A stretch of 64,000 nt of DNA from Arthrinium phaeospermum (taxonomy: Eukaryota > Ascomycota > Sordariomycetes > Amphisphaeriales > Apiosporaceae), in assembly GCA_006503535.1 (NCBI GenBank), contig QYRS01000008.1, forward strand, positions 1,922,001-1,986,000, in the 5' to 3' direction. Within the stretch, counting starts at the first letter, position 1. Each line of letters starts with the position of its first letter. Both the position numbers and the translations under genes were made by a program. Below, piece after piece: positions 46,206 through 59,300 of the stretch. Below the pieces are notes generated by a model. The model made no database searches and was not told the DNA's origin. It saw only the letters and a list, made by a program, of their open reading frames with translations.

Positions 46206-49200
46206 GAAGGCTCAGGTCATTCAGCTTGGAACTGGTCAGAGGCGGGATAGAGAACCGAGCCAATTCTCCCAGCAGAAGTAAAAGAAAGAGAGGGGAGAAA
46301 AAAGTTATCTAGTTGGTTACCGTAACAAAAACATGTATGTGAATGGTCTTGCACAGCAGACCTACACTACATCTATCTGTTGTGTTGGCCCAAGTATGCG
46401 AACGAGCGAGCGGAGGGTCAAAAGTGATGACGCTTAGGATCCGCGCAGGCTAAGGTCAGAAAACATATCAGGGGTCCAAATAGAGTAACAAGGCCCCAGA
46501 GAATTTCTTAGCTTCGACTGCTTGACCCAGACTGATGGAGAACTGAGCATGTGTAGGGATGATGGTTGCTTGAACTCGAAACCCGGCGATACGGGCACCG
46601 CGGGTACTATGTAGGTATTTCGGCCGAATCTCGAGAAACAAAAGGCGGGATCTGATTGGGCTTGGGGCAAGAGCGAGGAAACCGGACCCTAAAAGCGTCA
46701 AAGAAATGGCAAAGTCCGTCGCGAAGACAAGATCGCGGGCGCAGCACATGGTGTGAGAGATTATGTAGCAGGTCATCATTACAGGGCATGTGTCCCAGCA
46801 AGAGGGACCCCCGAGAAGAGCACTGCTTGATATATGACGTGTATCGGTACTTGGGAGCCCATTGTCTCGACTTTGGCCGGCCGTTATTGGCTCGTAACGC
46901 CACAGCGATCTCGATCCGCAAAACGTCTGTGGCCCGCGCGGCAAACCTGCATTGGCTTTCTCTCGCGCCAAGGCTGTGGCGGCAGTGTGGGAGGGAGAAA
47001 AGTGAGAAAAAGGCAATGGCCTTGGACGCTGCAGTAGGAAAATCCGCCGGCAGCAGGGAAGAAGAAGAAGAAAAACCCTGCCCTACGAAGCATACAGTAG
47101 GCCAGAATAGGCGGCTGAGAGGTGGAGCTCTTGACAGGACCCTGCCTGAGTCGCATCCTCTAGTAACAGCTCGTATGCAGGCTTGCACTTAGTTACAACA
47201 AGTTAGTATGCAATAGGTTACATAGTTCCCGTCCAAATGAAGCGATTCGAAAAGCACGGATGTGATGAGTCGCCGAAGTACGATGCTGCAGCTGACGGAT
47301 ACCAGTACCATACCGCTTGCCTCTAGTGCCCCCATACCTACGCCATCGAGATATGGGGTCTTAGGGGCTGGTCCTTGGCATGTATCAAATGAATTCTTCA
47401 AATACCTACCTGATGGATGCGTCCAGGCTGTCACTGTCTGTTGAAAGAAAGAGCTCTTTCCAACTCCTTGCAGCTTTGGAAGTTTGGTGGCACCTTGAAC
47501 CAGGACCCGTACCTAGTCTTTTCAGAAAGTGCAGGCGTCATCCAATAGCTTAAATTTGGGCTGGGGGGATAAGCTCTGATATCAAAGACGTGGGGTAGGA
47601 GATGAGCCAATGGCCGTTGGAGATAGTCTTTCTGCCCTGCATATCATGGCCAAATTCGAAAGCGTGCCTTAAAAAAAAGAAGTTCTCGAGCTTCCACCCT
47701 ATCGTCTGAGGAATTCTTTGAAACATATCATCTGTTAAATCGTAGTCTGCATTGAATGGAGGACAGGCAGCGGGGGCCAGACGTCCCAGCTCATGTACAG
47801 TATTTGCTTCTTTTCTACCAAACCGCAAATTGAAACAAATTGTTAGGCGTAGTCAAACCCAGTTGGGGAAGTCGGGGTGGGTTGATCGTTACCTACCACC
47901 AACACCTTCATGTATGCACATTGGCGCATTCGCATTCGGCAACGATACATGTCCGCTGTCCGACGTAGGAAACGTACTATGGGATTTCGAGTAAGTACCG
48001 CTACTTCTCGCGACTTCCAGAGCGCTTGCAGCAAGGCATGCTCTGTTCTGTCCGACAATTTAGTGTGTGTCCGACAGCCAGATATCCTGATGATGGTGTG
48101 GTTCTTCGATTCGCGGCACACGGCGCGAGGCAGGAAATCGGGAGCTATCGGCGCTAAGAAGCTAGGTGGTATCCTGTGCCGGCCAGCCTGGGAAACGGGT
48201 TCAAAGGAAGAGAGGTAAAGAAAGGGATTGCGGTGGGCTAGGTAAGATGCGACTACGAGTACAGTACTGACTTCATAGACTTCACATGCCATGTGGGGCA
48301 TCTTTGCCTGCAGCACGTCGCAACGCACAACGACCTCCCTACTGTAGAGCAACTGCGAAAAGCAGCATACCGCACGTTTCCTACTGCCTGTTACTCATCA
48401 GCATCCCGCCAATCTGATAAACAAAGCGCCATAGGCCATTCGCCTGGCTACGCGTCACGTACAACGCTTACAAGTCTAATGCTAGAGGCTTGAATCGTTC
48501 TGGAAACACACCGGGCACCGGCACCAGAACCTACATGAACTATGTTCCTACCTAACTCCTAGCCGCAAACGTCAGCCTGTCAGCCTCACTCGCTCCTTGA
48601 TACATATGGGACCCGTCCATCATTATCTGCTTCCAGATGGTAAATGACGACGGTCGGCCTGTCTCGTCTCGTATGCCGCCACCAATAAGCCGCCGCTATA
48701 TCCCTTTCTCGACCAAAGTACGTCTAGCACAACGGGACCTCGATGCCCTTGCTCGGATGTCCGGAAACCCGTGACCAGTGCTCTCTGGCGCTGCTAAGTA
48801 TGCTTCTAGTAGTGGGGTTACATGCAACCGAAGCTTGCAAGTTGCTCTTCCTACATGACGCTATCTACAGCGAGCCGCTCCCGGGTCCACCGAAGAATGC
48901 ATGACCACTCCGCATCCGGGCGAGGCACGGGGTAATGGCCCGGTAGTTACGTAAGGTAGGTGGCTTGGATGGCAAGGATGCGCGTTCGACAAATGCTCGG
49001 TATGGCAGCAAGCTAGATAGGAGCTACCGCCTGAGCCACTAACGTTGATCTGGATTCTCATGATGCCCATGGATAGTGAGGTCGCGGGTGATCTCACTGT
49101 GAATGCCTGGTGTTGAGTTCTCTATGTAGTAAGTAATGTGGCAATGTCGCTTTGTGGAGGGCGATCAAGTCTAGTATCGATGCGATCAGTTCCATTCAAC

Positions 49201-50890
49201 TACGTAGACCTATCGATTGACTGTGAAGTCTGCTAATAACAGCAAGACCTGAGATAGGCAAACGACCTGTCCATCTCGTAACGTGACTTGAGTGCTATAA
49301 GAAACCCTTTGTCTTGTCCTACATCAACATATCCCCGGTTATTCGCCTGTGGCCACATCAGCGCAAAGCCGGGGCAAGTGGCTCTCCCGGAATCCAGCTG
49401 ACAAGACAAATGAGCCGGCCCCGGTATGATGTATTGGAAGACACTCGACATACACGCGCGTGATGGGCAATCGAAGAAGATATCTCATTACCCATGAACA
49501 TCCCCGTAAATGCTGGGGACTGGAAAGAGACATTCCCCCGTCACTGTCCGGGACCGAACCCATGAGCGGCTCGCAAGCTTTAGATTGGGACCTGTTTGGC
49601 GGCATGTTACTCATTGTCTCGCTGGTTATAGCCCTGGCGCCATCAGAAGCAGCAAGTCGGATCTTGCCTCGAAGGACCTTGAAATCAATAGATAGAATAT
49701 CAACCGGCCAAACACTCCAGATACGTCGACGTCTACAACTGAGACGTCGAACTATTGACATGATCGTGGCCACCGAAGCGAGCCTAGAGTAGAAGAGGAT
49801 TTGAAGTTCTAAGTTCCTAGCATGCAGAGCTTGAGTCCATGTACGTGGTCTTGGCCATTGCCCCAAAAATAGGAGGGCGGCGGGTCTTTCTCTACCTCCT
49901 GGCTTGGTGTACAGAAACTGAAGAGAGATACCGCCTCTAGTATGATTCATGTTTGACTGGAACAGGGATACGCTTGGATTACCATACGTGAGCGACTCTC
50001 ATGAGTTAGAATATGGGCCATATCAAAGTAAGGAAACATATACCGTGTGTGAATAAACAATACGTGCCATCAGTTTAGACGGGATGCAACTACCGAGCAA
50101 CAAAACCGAGGCCCTCCTAGTCTTCTGATGTACGACATATTTACATAGTGTGCATAAGGCACGAACTCGTCGTATGTTTGTGGAAAATTCTGTTTATAGT
50201 GAAGCAGCTCTATCGCCGCGCTGAACGAACGACGATCTACATGAACCACTTCCTCAGAGTTCCAAACCAAACATCATCGTCAACTGCCATACTCAAGCCA
50301 CAGGCTCTTATCTGGCGCGCGGCCGAGATGAGAGCTTCATCTACTGGTGATTAGGTCGGCGGTCGTGTAACAGTCGATCTCTTGGCAGAAGTGAGCGAAC
50401 GATAGTATGGCCGGGTGAACAGTATCTCGCCAACCACTCCACCGGCATATAGAAGAACAGACCTGATTCTCACACGGCCCTCGAGGTGGACACATTCTTT
50501 CAGCATCCATCTTCGTATGCCGACGCCTCTCACGTAGGGAACAGCAATCAAATCCTCGGATCCAGAATGCAACCGGTGTAGGCGGACTACCAGTTGATCG
50601 CCCAGAGACGCCGTGACTAGAAGAACGCATATTGTCACCCGTTCCACTTTCTTCCTTCGATTTCGAAGCGAAGGCGTGTCTATCCAGAATGCATGGATAG
50701 TAGGCGTTTGGGTCAGATCCAGCTGGTATTCTGCGAACCCGAGAAGTGAACCAGGAACGACCAAAACCTTCCATCCATCCACCCACCAGGCGAACGTAAC
50801 TTTGACCAAGCAGCGGCTCTCGACGTCAGTATTTAAGCCAAATAGACCCGATTCTCCCCCAAGAGGTAGCATCATTAGAGAAACAACATA

Positions 50891-51012
50891 CGGTGGTTGG
50901 CCTAATGGAAAAAAGCGTTCGGGTGTGGATGCGCGTTCCCACACCCGCCTCATTATATTTTTTGCTCTTTTTCCCTGCGCAGGTTTTTGGTTCGAGTCCC
51001 GTAAAGAGCACC
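50891..51012 (+). other. Degenerate tRNA-like / SINE-like element
   Basis: A Pol III box A-like TGGCCTAATGG at 50898-50908 and a perfect box B GGTTCGAGTCC at 50989-50999 lie at a spacing seen in intron-bearing tRNA genes. A perfect 9-bp stem (CGGGTGTGG / CCACACCCG, 50920-50947) lies between them. The acceptor and T stems do not pair properly and a six-T run (50958-50963) would stop Pol III early, so a working tRNA is unlikely. Confidence 0.35.
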
Positions 51013-51223
51013 AAGATGGCCAATGGGGGTGTCAATTCATGATATTTCTAACGAGCGTATGATGTGCCTCGCAGTCTCTTCAGGGGTGGCGTGGAACGAT
51101 GATAGCAACGCAGCGTTTTGAATACCAAAACGCCAGTGTGAATGAGCAGGAGGCTGTGGGCGTTGTAACGCCCGACAATTACAAGCTAATACTCAAGGCG
51201 ATGGTCGCCTCACCAAATCGGCG

Positions 51224-51516
51224 CATATACCGTGATGGAAGAGCTACTTATAGCAGAGCGCAGCCTTGTATTACCTGCGACGCAAAATAGGGGCTTACAC
51301 GATACTGCATATGGCTCCCCGCTAGCAAGGTCGTAGACCTGTGCCGGGCAAACGGGATAGCTGTTCACACCATATACCGTGATGGAAGAGCTACTTATAG
51401 CAGAGCGCAGCCTTGTATTACCTGCGACGCAAAATAGGGGCTTACACGATACTGCATATGGCTCCCCGCTAGCAAGGTCGTAGACCTGTGCCGGGCAAAC
51501 GGGATAGCTGTTCACC
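51224..51516. repeat. Two-copy 147-bp tandem duplication
   Basis: A unit beginning CATATACCGTGATGG at 51224 repeats at 51371 with no difference that I can see until the last few bases. The period is 147 bp, or 49 codons, so the minus-strand frame stays open and encodes the same 49-residue segment twice (51210-51581). The peptide has no recognisable domain. The near-identity implies a recent duplication or selection. Confidence 0.9.
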
Positions 51517-54500
51517 CACGACCGACGGCCAATAGAAAGCCCCTGGTAGTATGATAGTACAAGCCCGGAAAGCAAACACACCCAGGCTGACAGACACGGA
51601 GGCCACCCACCATCCTGGCTGACATGTGCTGCAGAGTCGACCCGCAGTGTGATTCGTGGCGCACAACCTACTTTTCATCTCCGGTTGCCTGCAGAATGGT
51701 GATGACGGCGATGACGAGTAGAGGCACAACATTCACGGTATATACCGTCGGGCGCCCAGTAATAATCCCCATGCCCCGACGTCAGCTCTAGAGAGTGTGT
51801 GGTTGACTAATCAACGGGGTGGTCCGCTCCAGAGGCGAATGATGATGAAAGGAAGACAAAAACAAAAAGAAGATGAGACTCCATGATAAAACGGTTCCGA
51901 GAAGGAAGACCCAGTTGTTGTTCATCAGGCTATATGCATGTTGGCTGCTGAAACGAGACAGCAGCCAGGCCAATCCGTTCTGCTGCTGTCTCGGAAGAAC
52001 CAGGGAAGAGGGCTCGAATTCTCGGATACTGACTGTACTGCTGCTGCAATCGAATGTTCTCCCGCTTCTTTGATCAGCAAAGCAGGGTTGGTTGATGCGG
52101 GGCTTTCCCGGCAGCTAGATACGGACCAAAAAGCTGAGGTTGGTTGAGGTCACCTTGCATATATGGCACATGTATGTACGAGTATGACAGACAGGATCGT
52201 CGGGCCCCCTCTATCGATAAACAGGACTCGTTGCGGACTTCAACGGCGAAGACAGGATGATATGCAAGGCGGCGAGAAGGATGCACTTCCAGTGGCTATA
52301 CTTGGAAAAAATAACCAAACGAGTTGTCGCTGGGAGATGTACGTACAGGTAGGTGATGTTGGGAATCAAGCGGGATGATGCTATTGAGTGAGGCGCAAGC
52401 AGCAATATGTGACTCCTTTTCCTACTGCATATCTGGCTGGCAAGCTGGGTTCGAGAAAAGTCCCGAACAGAGCCAATCATCTCATACCAAACCTGCGATT
52501 GGCTCAACCATTTTTGCAATTTCCCTAGAATTGATTGATGCATGTATATCGCTAGGTAGCGGCTTGCTGCTTGCGACTGCTTGCTTTTTCCATGTGCAGT
52601 CTATATAGGGCTATCCCTACTTGCATTCGGCTGTTCCTGTCCGCTTCGAAGTGGTTAATTCCCACAGACGCGAAGTAAGGGGACATAGGCCACCACCACA
52701 TTAGTTGTGTCTATTCATAACATGTCAGGCATGCCACGTGAAGGAGGCGGCGGTGGCACCAAAGGGCGAACGAAGGATCGACCGCGCCCTGGGCTAGGTA
52801 TTTCGGTTGACAGGAGTATGTAAGTGAGCGAGCAGAAAGCGAGTGCTGCAGGAATGCGCAAGAGGCTAACTGGATCTCTAGCGGTGTCCTGTTTGTCTGT
52901 TCTGCCCCCTTGTGAACGAGCCGTCCCCAACACATCCTGGAGCGAGCACGGGTTGGTTCGGGCACTGAGGGCGGAAACCCCCCTTGTCACTCATTGGGCC
53001 GTCACAAGGTTGCTGCAACAGGTTGACTCAGTTAGCAGCAAGGCCCAAGAAAACCTTTCGGGTTGCCAATTGAAGACGTCAACGTTGCAAAGATGAATAC
53101 ATAGTATTCCAATCCGTAGGTATGATTATGATCTGCTAGAAGGATCTGGTATAAGTCGTTTCATGCCTCTGTTGGTACAAAGTTGGTCATCCAGCGATGC
53201 AACGTTATCCACCGAATAACAATGGGCTCGCCGAGAGGGACCCAGAGATGCCATCTTACCTACTAGGCGAGGCAAAGAAACCCGGTTTCTCTCGCCAAGT
53301 TAGTTGGGAGGCAGCTTGTCGCATGAGTTGACAGAAAGCCGCTCAGGCCTAGAGAAAACGTGCTTTGAAACAATGACGAACTGCTGTCTAGGATCAGAAA
53401 GTCGGCAGGATACGAGGTAACGGAGTGCCCTTACTGGGCTGGGGCATTTCTTGGGCCGCTGGCTATCAATCGATAAGGCACGGAATTATTTATTCTCACT
53501 AGCGGGCGCAGACGAACGAACCGACCGACCGACCCTGTCTGGAAATTCTACCTAGCGGAAGATAGCGCCCTTTTTTTCGACAGGATGGGGAATCCAGCCT
53601 GATGTCAGAACTTGCCATCAGAGGAGTTCCCTGGCTGCATACCTGCTGCCCACACATTCACAATATGTAAACATACACATCTCAGTATGTACCGCCCATG
53701 CCTCGACCTTGGAATGCACTGCAGAGTAAGCATTGGTTAACTTGCCATTGGAGACCCGGCAGTTCGGCGATTGGTGCCGCCTGGATGGACAAGGCCCAAG
53801 AGTCGTCGGGCAGATAGTGGATAAGCCGAGCCATGTCAGTCGATGAGGAGTCAGGACTCGGCCATGGAGGCTCGTGCTGGCTCCTCACGATGAAAAATGC
53901 AAAGCAGTGCCTTTCATAATATTATGTCGCCACCAATGACAACCTGGGACCGTCAAAACCCCTCTCCATGAGGACCTCGCGGTCCCTAGAATACGGCATA
54001 TGCAAACACTCAAGGTCCTTCATTCATACTTCGATCTACTGCTTCGATTGCATAAACTACTGACCTCGAGGTATAAAAATGTATTTCTGAAGCATAGTAG
54101 CAAGAATGGGACAAACCTGGGGAACCGAGTATCCATGGAGATATGGCATAGGCAGAGGAAGTGTCGTAAATTTATGTATCTTTATCCTGCCCAATGCCGC
54201 TCCGTGCCCTACCCGCATGTACGTGAGTGGATGCGATATTTCTCGCCCTCACCTTTTTTACCCTGGACCGAGAGAATCACGAAGACCCCAACATAGCGAC
54301 ATAGTCATTGCAGCCGGTCTAATGGAGAGGGGAAAGAACAAGCGCATGTCCATATCTACGAACAAATGAATGCAACGAAGTAGAGAAGCAAGTAGCATTT
54401 GAAACTTGCAATGGGCAATCTTATTCAAGACCCTGCAGATTGCCCATCGGGAGACTAGGATTCGCATTCAAGTTTCAACCAGCATCGAGAAAGTCGCTTA

Positions 54501-56380
54501 CCTGAACCTGCCATTCTTTAATCGATATCGGTCGTCGATGCATGTTCATAATGCATCGCGTCGAACGGGCAAAGTGGTTGCATTTGCGCGACATGTGTGT
54601 GTACCGTTGTCATATGAAGTCAGGGTGAAGTGTACATGAACACGTCAGGTCATTGGCATTGAATTGGGGAGCTGAGGTTTGCGGTTTGTGCAGCACTCCC
54701 TGCGCTGTAATGACCTCAGTTTCCTCACGGACCCGGCCAGTACATTGAAGTATGGGCAATGCATTCAATTACGCACCTACGTGGTGTAGGCGCTAGGAGG
54801 CCAATAAAAACCAGGCTCCAAATCTCGGTCTCCTCCTCTACTGCTACCCAGCACCTAGACCTAGCAGAAGACCTAGCAGCCCACAGCCCAGCCCAGCACG
54901 GCTTACAGCACCAAAGCACCTACCATCAGTGGCCTTGCTTGTCCCACTACGCAAAGACTTGATTGATCAATCAAGATCCATCACCCGGAACGCACACGCT
55001 CTTTTTTAAGTACTGGAGAATGAAAGTACCACCAAAAGGGCCCACAAAAAAACGAAACAGAACGGGAGCGCAGCAACCAGCAACCACGGCACCACCAGTG
55101 ACCACAGGCAGAGAGCACAGCACATTGAGGCAGAAGACCTCAAGGCCTGCCAAGCCCAGCAACAGCCAAAAGTTAGCAAGGTTAGTGCGTGCACACCCAG
55201 GTAACACACACCCACTCGACACTACGTTGGTACTCCTCCCACCATAACACCGCCCACCAAACCACACGCACACATTGAACGTAGTGCTGCACACAAGCAT
55301 ACCAACCACACACCCGTCGGCCGGTCTCTTTCTGGTCGCTCGCTCTCCCCTCTGCTATCTCCGCTCACACTTGGTTGCAGCCCTTGCACCTTGCGCGCAG
55401 AAACAGAAAAATTTGAGACTGGAAAAAAAAGTCGCCCTTCCTCTTTTTTCCCTCTCCCACCATCAACGATTCACCCATCATAGGTAATCGACCTCAGGAA
55501 GACATACTGAAGGTCTCTTTTCCCCTTTTCCTTTTCCCTCTTGTGTAATTCTTTTTACATCTCGAGGAAGGAAGAAATCCTGTCTGTTTTCGGTTTCTAT
55601 TCATCAGAGCCGATAAGACACATTTCGCCCATCTCCACTCCTCCCAGGTTTCTGAAAGTGCTCTCTCATTCTTTTGAGACAGCCGCCAGAAACAAGAGGC
55701 CAACCCAACTCCCGACGACCACTTGTCACGACGTCCGCGCGTGTCCGGTTCAACATCTCCAATCCACCTTCTCGCCACTTCGAGATCTTCTTCTCTGCAC
55801 CTCCACCCTGCAGAAAGGATTCCTCACGAATCGAGTCGGATCGATCCATCTCGTCGCCTAATTCACCGCAACGATAACTACTTCTTCTTGCGCACTGTCT
55901 CTAGATTTGCTGCGACACTCCTTTTTTCCACTCTTTCGGTTGATACCCAGTTTTTCGCCATCACGTTCTTTTTCTTCCCAGGTCCAGTTCAAATCGGAAA
56001 CGGGAAAAAATTCAGAGAGGACGAGCTTGTTCGCATACTTTCGCAGAATAAGCTTATTTCTCTTCGGCCTGGTGTCAGCACTGAACCGTGGAAAGAAACG
56101 AGTCAACAACCACGAAACCTGTCTCCGAGAACCTGTCTCCGATAACCCGCGAGACTTGACCTTCGTTGTCTATAATTGTCCACGGTCTTCTTTCGACTCG
56201 GATTTGATATTCGACTTCAGAGACCCTCATCCTTAGTTGATATTCTTCTCTCTTTCATTCTTTTCGTGCCCACGCCGTAAAGAACGACCAGAGAATTATT
56301 TTCAGCTCCAAGAACCGAATTATACCAACGCCACCCACAATTAACTCACTTCACGAGCGCACTCCTCGCGATCCGTCACT

Positions 56381-59300
56381 ATGACTTCCACCGGGAACCA
56401 ACAAGCTCCCGTCCCAGCGCCGAACACCGCCACCACGTCAGCTCCGTCCTACGCTTCTGCTGCCGGCGCAGCGAAGAAGACGCCGCTGGTTGCGCAGGGT
56501 TCAGCACAGCAGCAACCTGTCGTTGCTGGGGGATCTGCTCCGCAACAACATGCTAAGTCAAACTCGGTTTCGCCAGTGAACGGTCGACCCAATTCGACAA
56601 TCATGCCCGCAGTTCCTAAAGTCACAGGTCCTGCAGTCGCACACGGTAGCCTCAACGGAGAGAGCCATAGCCGCAAACCCTCCGTTACCATGACCGCCCC
56701 CAACGGTCCCAGTAACCCAACGGGAAGAACATGCCGCAGTTCGGATTCCCTGCCTCGCCCGCTGTTCCTCACACAGCACCTCAAGCAGGAGCTTCCGCAC
56801 CCATCCCTATCCCTGGCCGTGATCCGCGCGTCACATCGCCTCAACACTCCCCGTCGCCTATCCCACAGCCTTCGGCGAGCGGTGGCCGTCCTCCTGCCAA
56901 CGCACAGCAGGGCAGCACTGTCAACTTCGGCAGTTTCGATGGCAGAGGCGAGACCCACGGGCGCCGGCCATCAGCCTCTCACAGCGCCGCCGGCCAGAAC
57001 GCCCATGCGAGAAACGAGTCCTCCCAGTCGATGGTGAGCGACCCTAGCAACCAGGGAGGCCCCCCCGGACGCGGTGGCTTCCAGCAAGGAGGTCGTGGAC
57101 GAGGTGGTTACAACGGCAACTTCAACCCCAACCAGCAGCCGCAGATGGGCTACCCACCCAACAACCAGCATTACCGCGGCCAGCCGCCCCATGGTCGAGG
57201 AGGAATGAACCCTGGCTTCCAAGGCCGCCCGGCTTCTTTCGCTGGCACCCCACCCCAGACGCATGCTAGCCCGAACATTCGACACTCGACTCCCAACGGC
57301 GGCATGCCGCCCAACATGGGAAACCCTTACTACTACGGCGGTCCTCCTGTCATGGGCCCAGGCATGCAACAAGTACATACCCCCTCTCAATCTTTGTTCG
57401 ATCATACTTCCTTTAAGCCTGGTAAACAGCGCAACAACCAGCGTGGAGGCCGTGAAGGCGAGAAGTACTCGCACACGTCCAACCAGCGCATCCGCTCAGG
57501 CTCGGTTCACGACAACATGTCGCAGGAGCGAAACGGGAAATCCAAACACAAGAAGAACAAACGTGTGGACAACCGGTTTGCACCCAATGACATGATGTGG
57601 GACCGTAGCCGTGGACAGTTCCCAACTGAGCGTGGAGAGCGCATTGATATGCAGCAGTCGTTCCCCCCTGACCACCCCCGATGATGCCCCTCCCCATGCC
57701 TACCTCTCATTTTCCACACAGACTGAACCGAGGCGAAAAACTTGACTTGTCGCCGGAGAGCGGAAATTTTGAACAGCTGCTGACAGAATGTAACAAACAC
57801 AGTACCCTCCTGCATACCCTCCAGCTTTCGACCCGATGAGGGCTGGCAGCATGCCTCCTGGTGGTTATGGCATGTACGGTCCCATGATGCATGGCCAACC
57901 CCATTCCCCTGCACCTAACTTTCAAGCTCCCTATGGCGTCCCCGGCCAATATAACCAAGGTGCCGCCCCTATGACACGCAGCTCCTCCCAGGTATCTGAG
58001 CACCGGCCAGCTTCCAGCACCGGCCAGCCTCAAATGCAAGGCACACCTCAGCCGATCCCAGCACAGGCCAAGCAGCCTGCTGTTGTATCCTCTCCCCAGT
58101 TTGCTAGACCTCCCAAGAAGAGTGCAGCCATTGTTATCAAGAACGCGAACGGTGAGGCCGTGGACTTCTCCACATTCAAGGCGCCTGCGTCACCTTCTCC
58201 TAGCATTCAGCAGTCGAAGACACCGCCTGTCGTGGCATCTACACCTACTCCTCCCCCTAAGTCTGTTACTCCTGCTGCGCACACCCGCTCAGACAGCGCT
58301 ACAACAACCAAGACGAGCGCTGAAGTGCAGAACGAGTTCAAGGAAAAGATTGCCAGGCAGATGGCAAAGGATCAAAGCGATGCCAAGGCCACTGAGGACG
58401 CTAAGGCCGCTGAAGATGCCAAGGCTGCTAAGGACAAGTCTGATGCTGAAGAGAAGGTGAAGCAAGAGGAGCAGGCCAAGGCGGCGGAACAAAAGGCACA
58501 AGAGGAAGCAAAGGCCAAGGAAGAGGCTGACGCTAAGGCCAAATCCGACGCCGAAGCTGCTGCTAAGGCCAAGGAGGCTGAGAAGAAGGAAGAGGCGCCC
58601 GCTGCCGAAACCGAGGAAGAAGAAATGGAGCGCATGATCCGTGAGATGGAGGAGGAAGACGCCAAGCGTGAGGCTGCTAATGCCGAATATGAAAAGAAGA
58701 AGGCCGCCGAGCGCGAAGCCAAGAAGATTTCTGACGAGGCAAACAAGAAGGTTCTTGCCGCTGAGAACGATCGCAAGATGAAGGAGGCTGAGGCTGAGGC
58801 GGAGCGCCTTGAGGAAGAAAAGGAGCGTAAACGCAAGGAGGCTGAGAACTCTGGCAAGACCATTTCTATGGCCGATGCTTTGGCTGGCAAGATGCAAGAC
58901 CTGTCTGTCGCCGACAAGGAGGAGTCGACTGGCAAGCCTAGCCACCTGAACATCAGCGACAAGCCTACTGCCGTTGCCGGTGGCAAGCCCAGCCCTGGTG
59001 AGCGAAAGGGCGCCAAGCCTCCGCCTTTGAACCTCAAGACCAATGCTGGCGTTGAGCCCCCGCAGCCCAGCGCTGCTCTGCAGTCTTTGAAGACTGCCAA
59101 GCTGCTCAACCCTGCCCAGCTTCTGGCGTTGTCCTACCCTGCCGGTATCAACGGGCTGAACTCCCCCAACCCCGCTTTGAACTCGGCTGTATCGAAGAAG
59201 GGCACCAACTTCAAGTATGACCCCAACTTCTTGCTTCAGTTCAAGACTGTCTTCACCGAGACGCCGTCCATGGAGTTCCACCAACAGGTGAAGACCCTGA

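Larger units (their letters stand above)
46206..56380. other. Ten-kilobase gene-poor region and eIF4G promoter/leader
   Basis: No frame has a recognisable domain. The longest, about 200 codons at 49.3-50.0 kb and 50.4-50.95 kb on the minus strand, are within chance expectation. It contains the 147-bp tandem duplication (51.2-51.5 kb) and a degenerate tRNA-like element (50.9-51.0 kb). From about 55.4 kb the plus strand becomes pyrimidine-rich with several upstream ATGs, typical of a long leader before eIF4G. Candidate leader splice sites exist (GTAATC at about 55482, CCCAG at about 55981), but I cannot fix them. Confidence 0.5.

Noticed and set aside
50351..50953. 200-codon minus-strand frame upstream of the tRNA-like element
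   Set aside because: Reads smoothly but matches no family I recognise; about one such frame is expected by chance in a window of this size.
57373..57684. Intron-encoded RGG/Lys-rich frame called as a constitutive exon of eIF4G
   Set aside because: No donor in the frame joins it to the downstream exon, whereas the GTACAT donor at 57373 and CACAG acceptor at 57802 give a seamless protein. Kept only as a finding.
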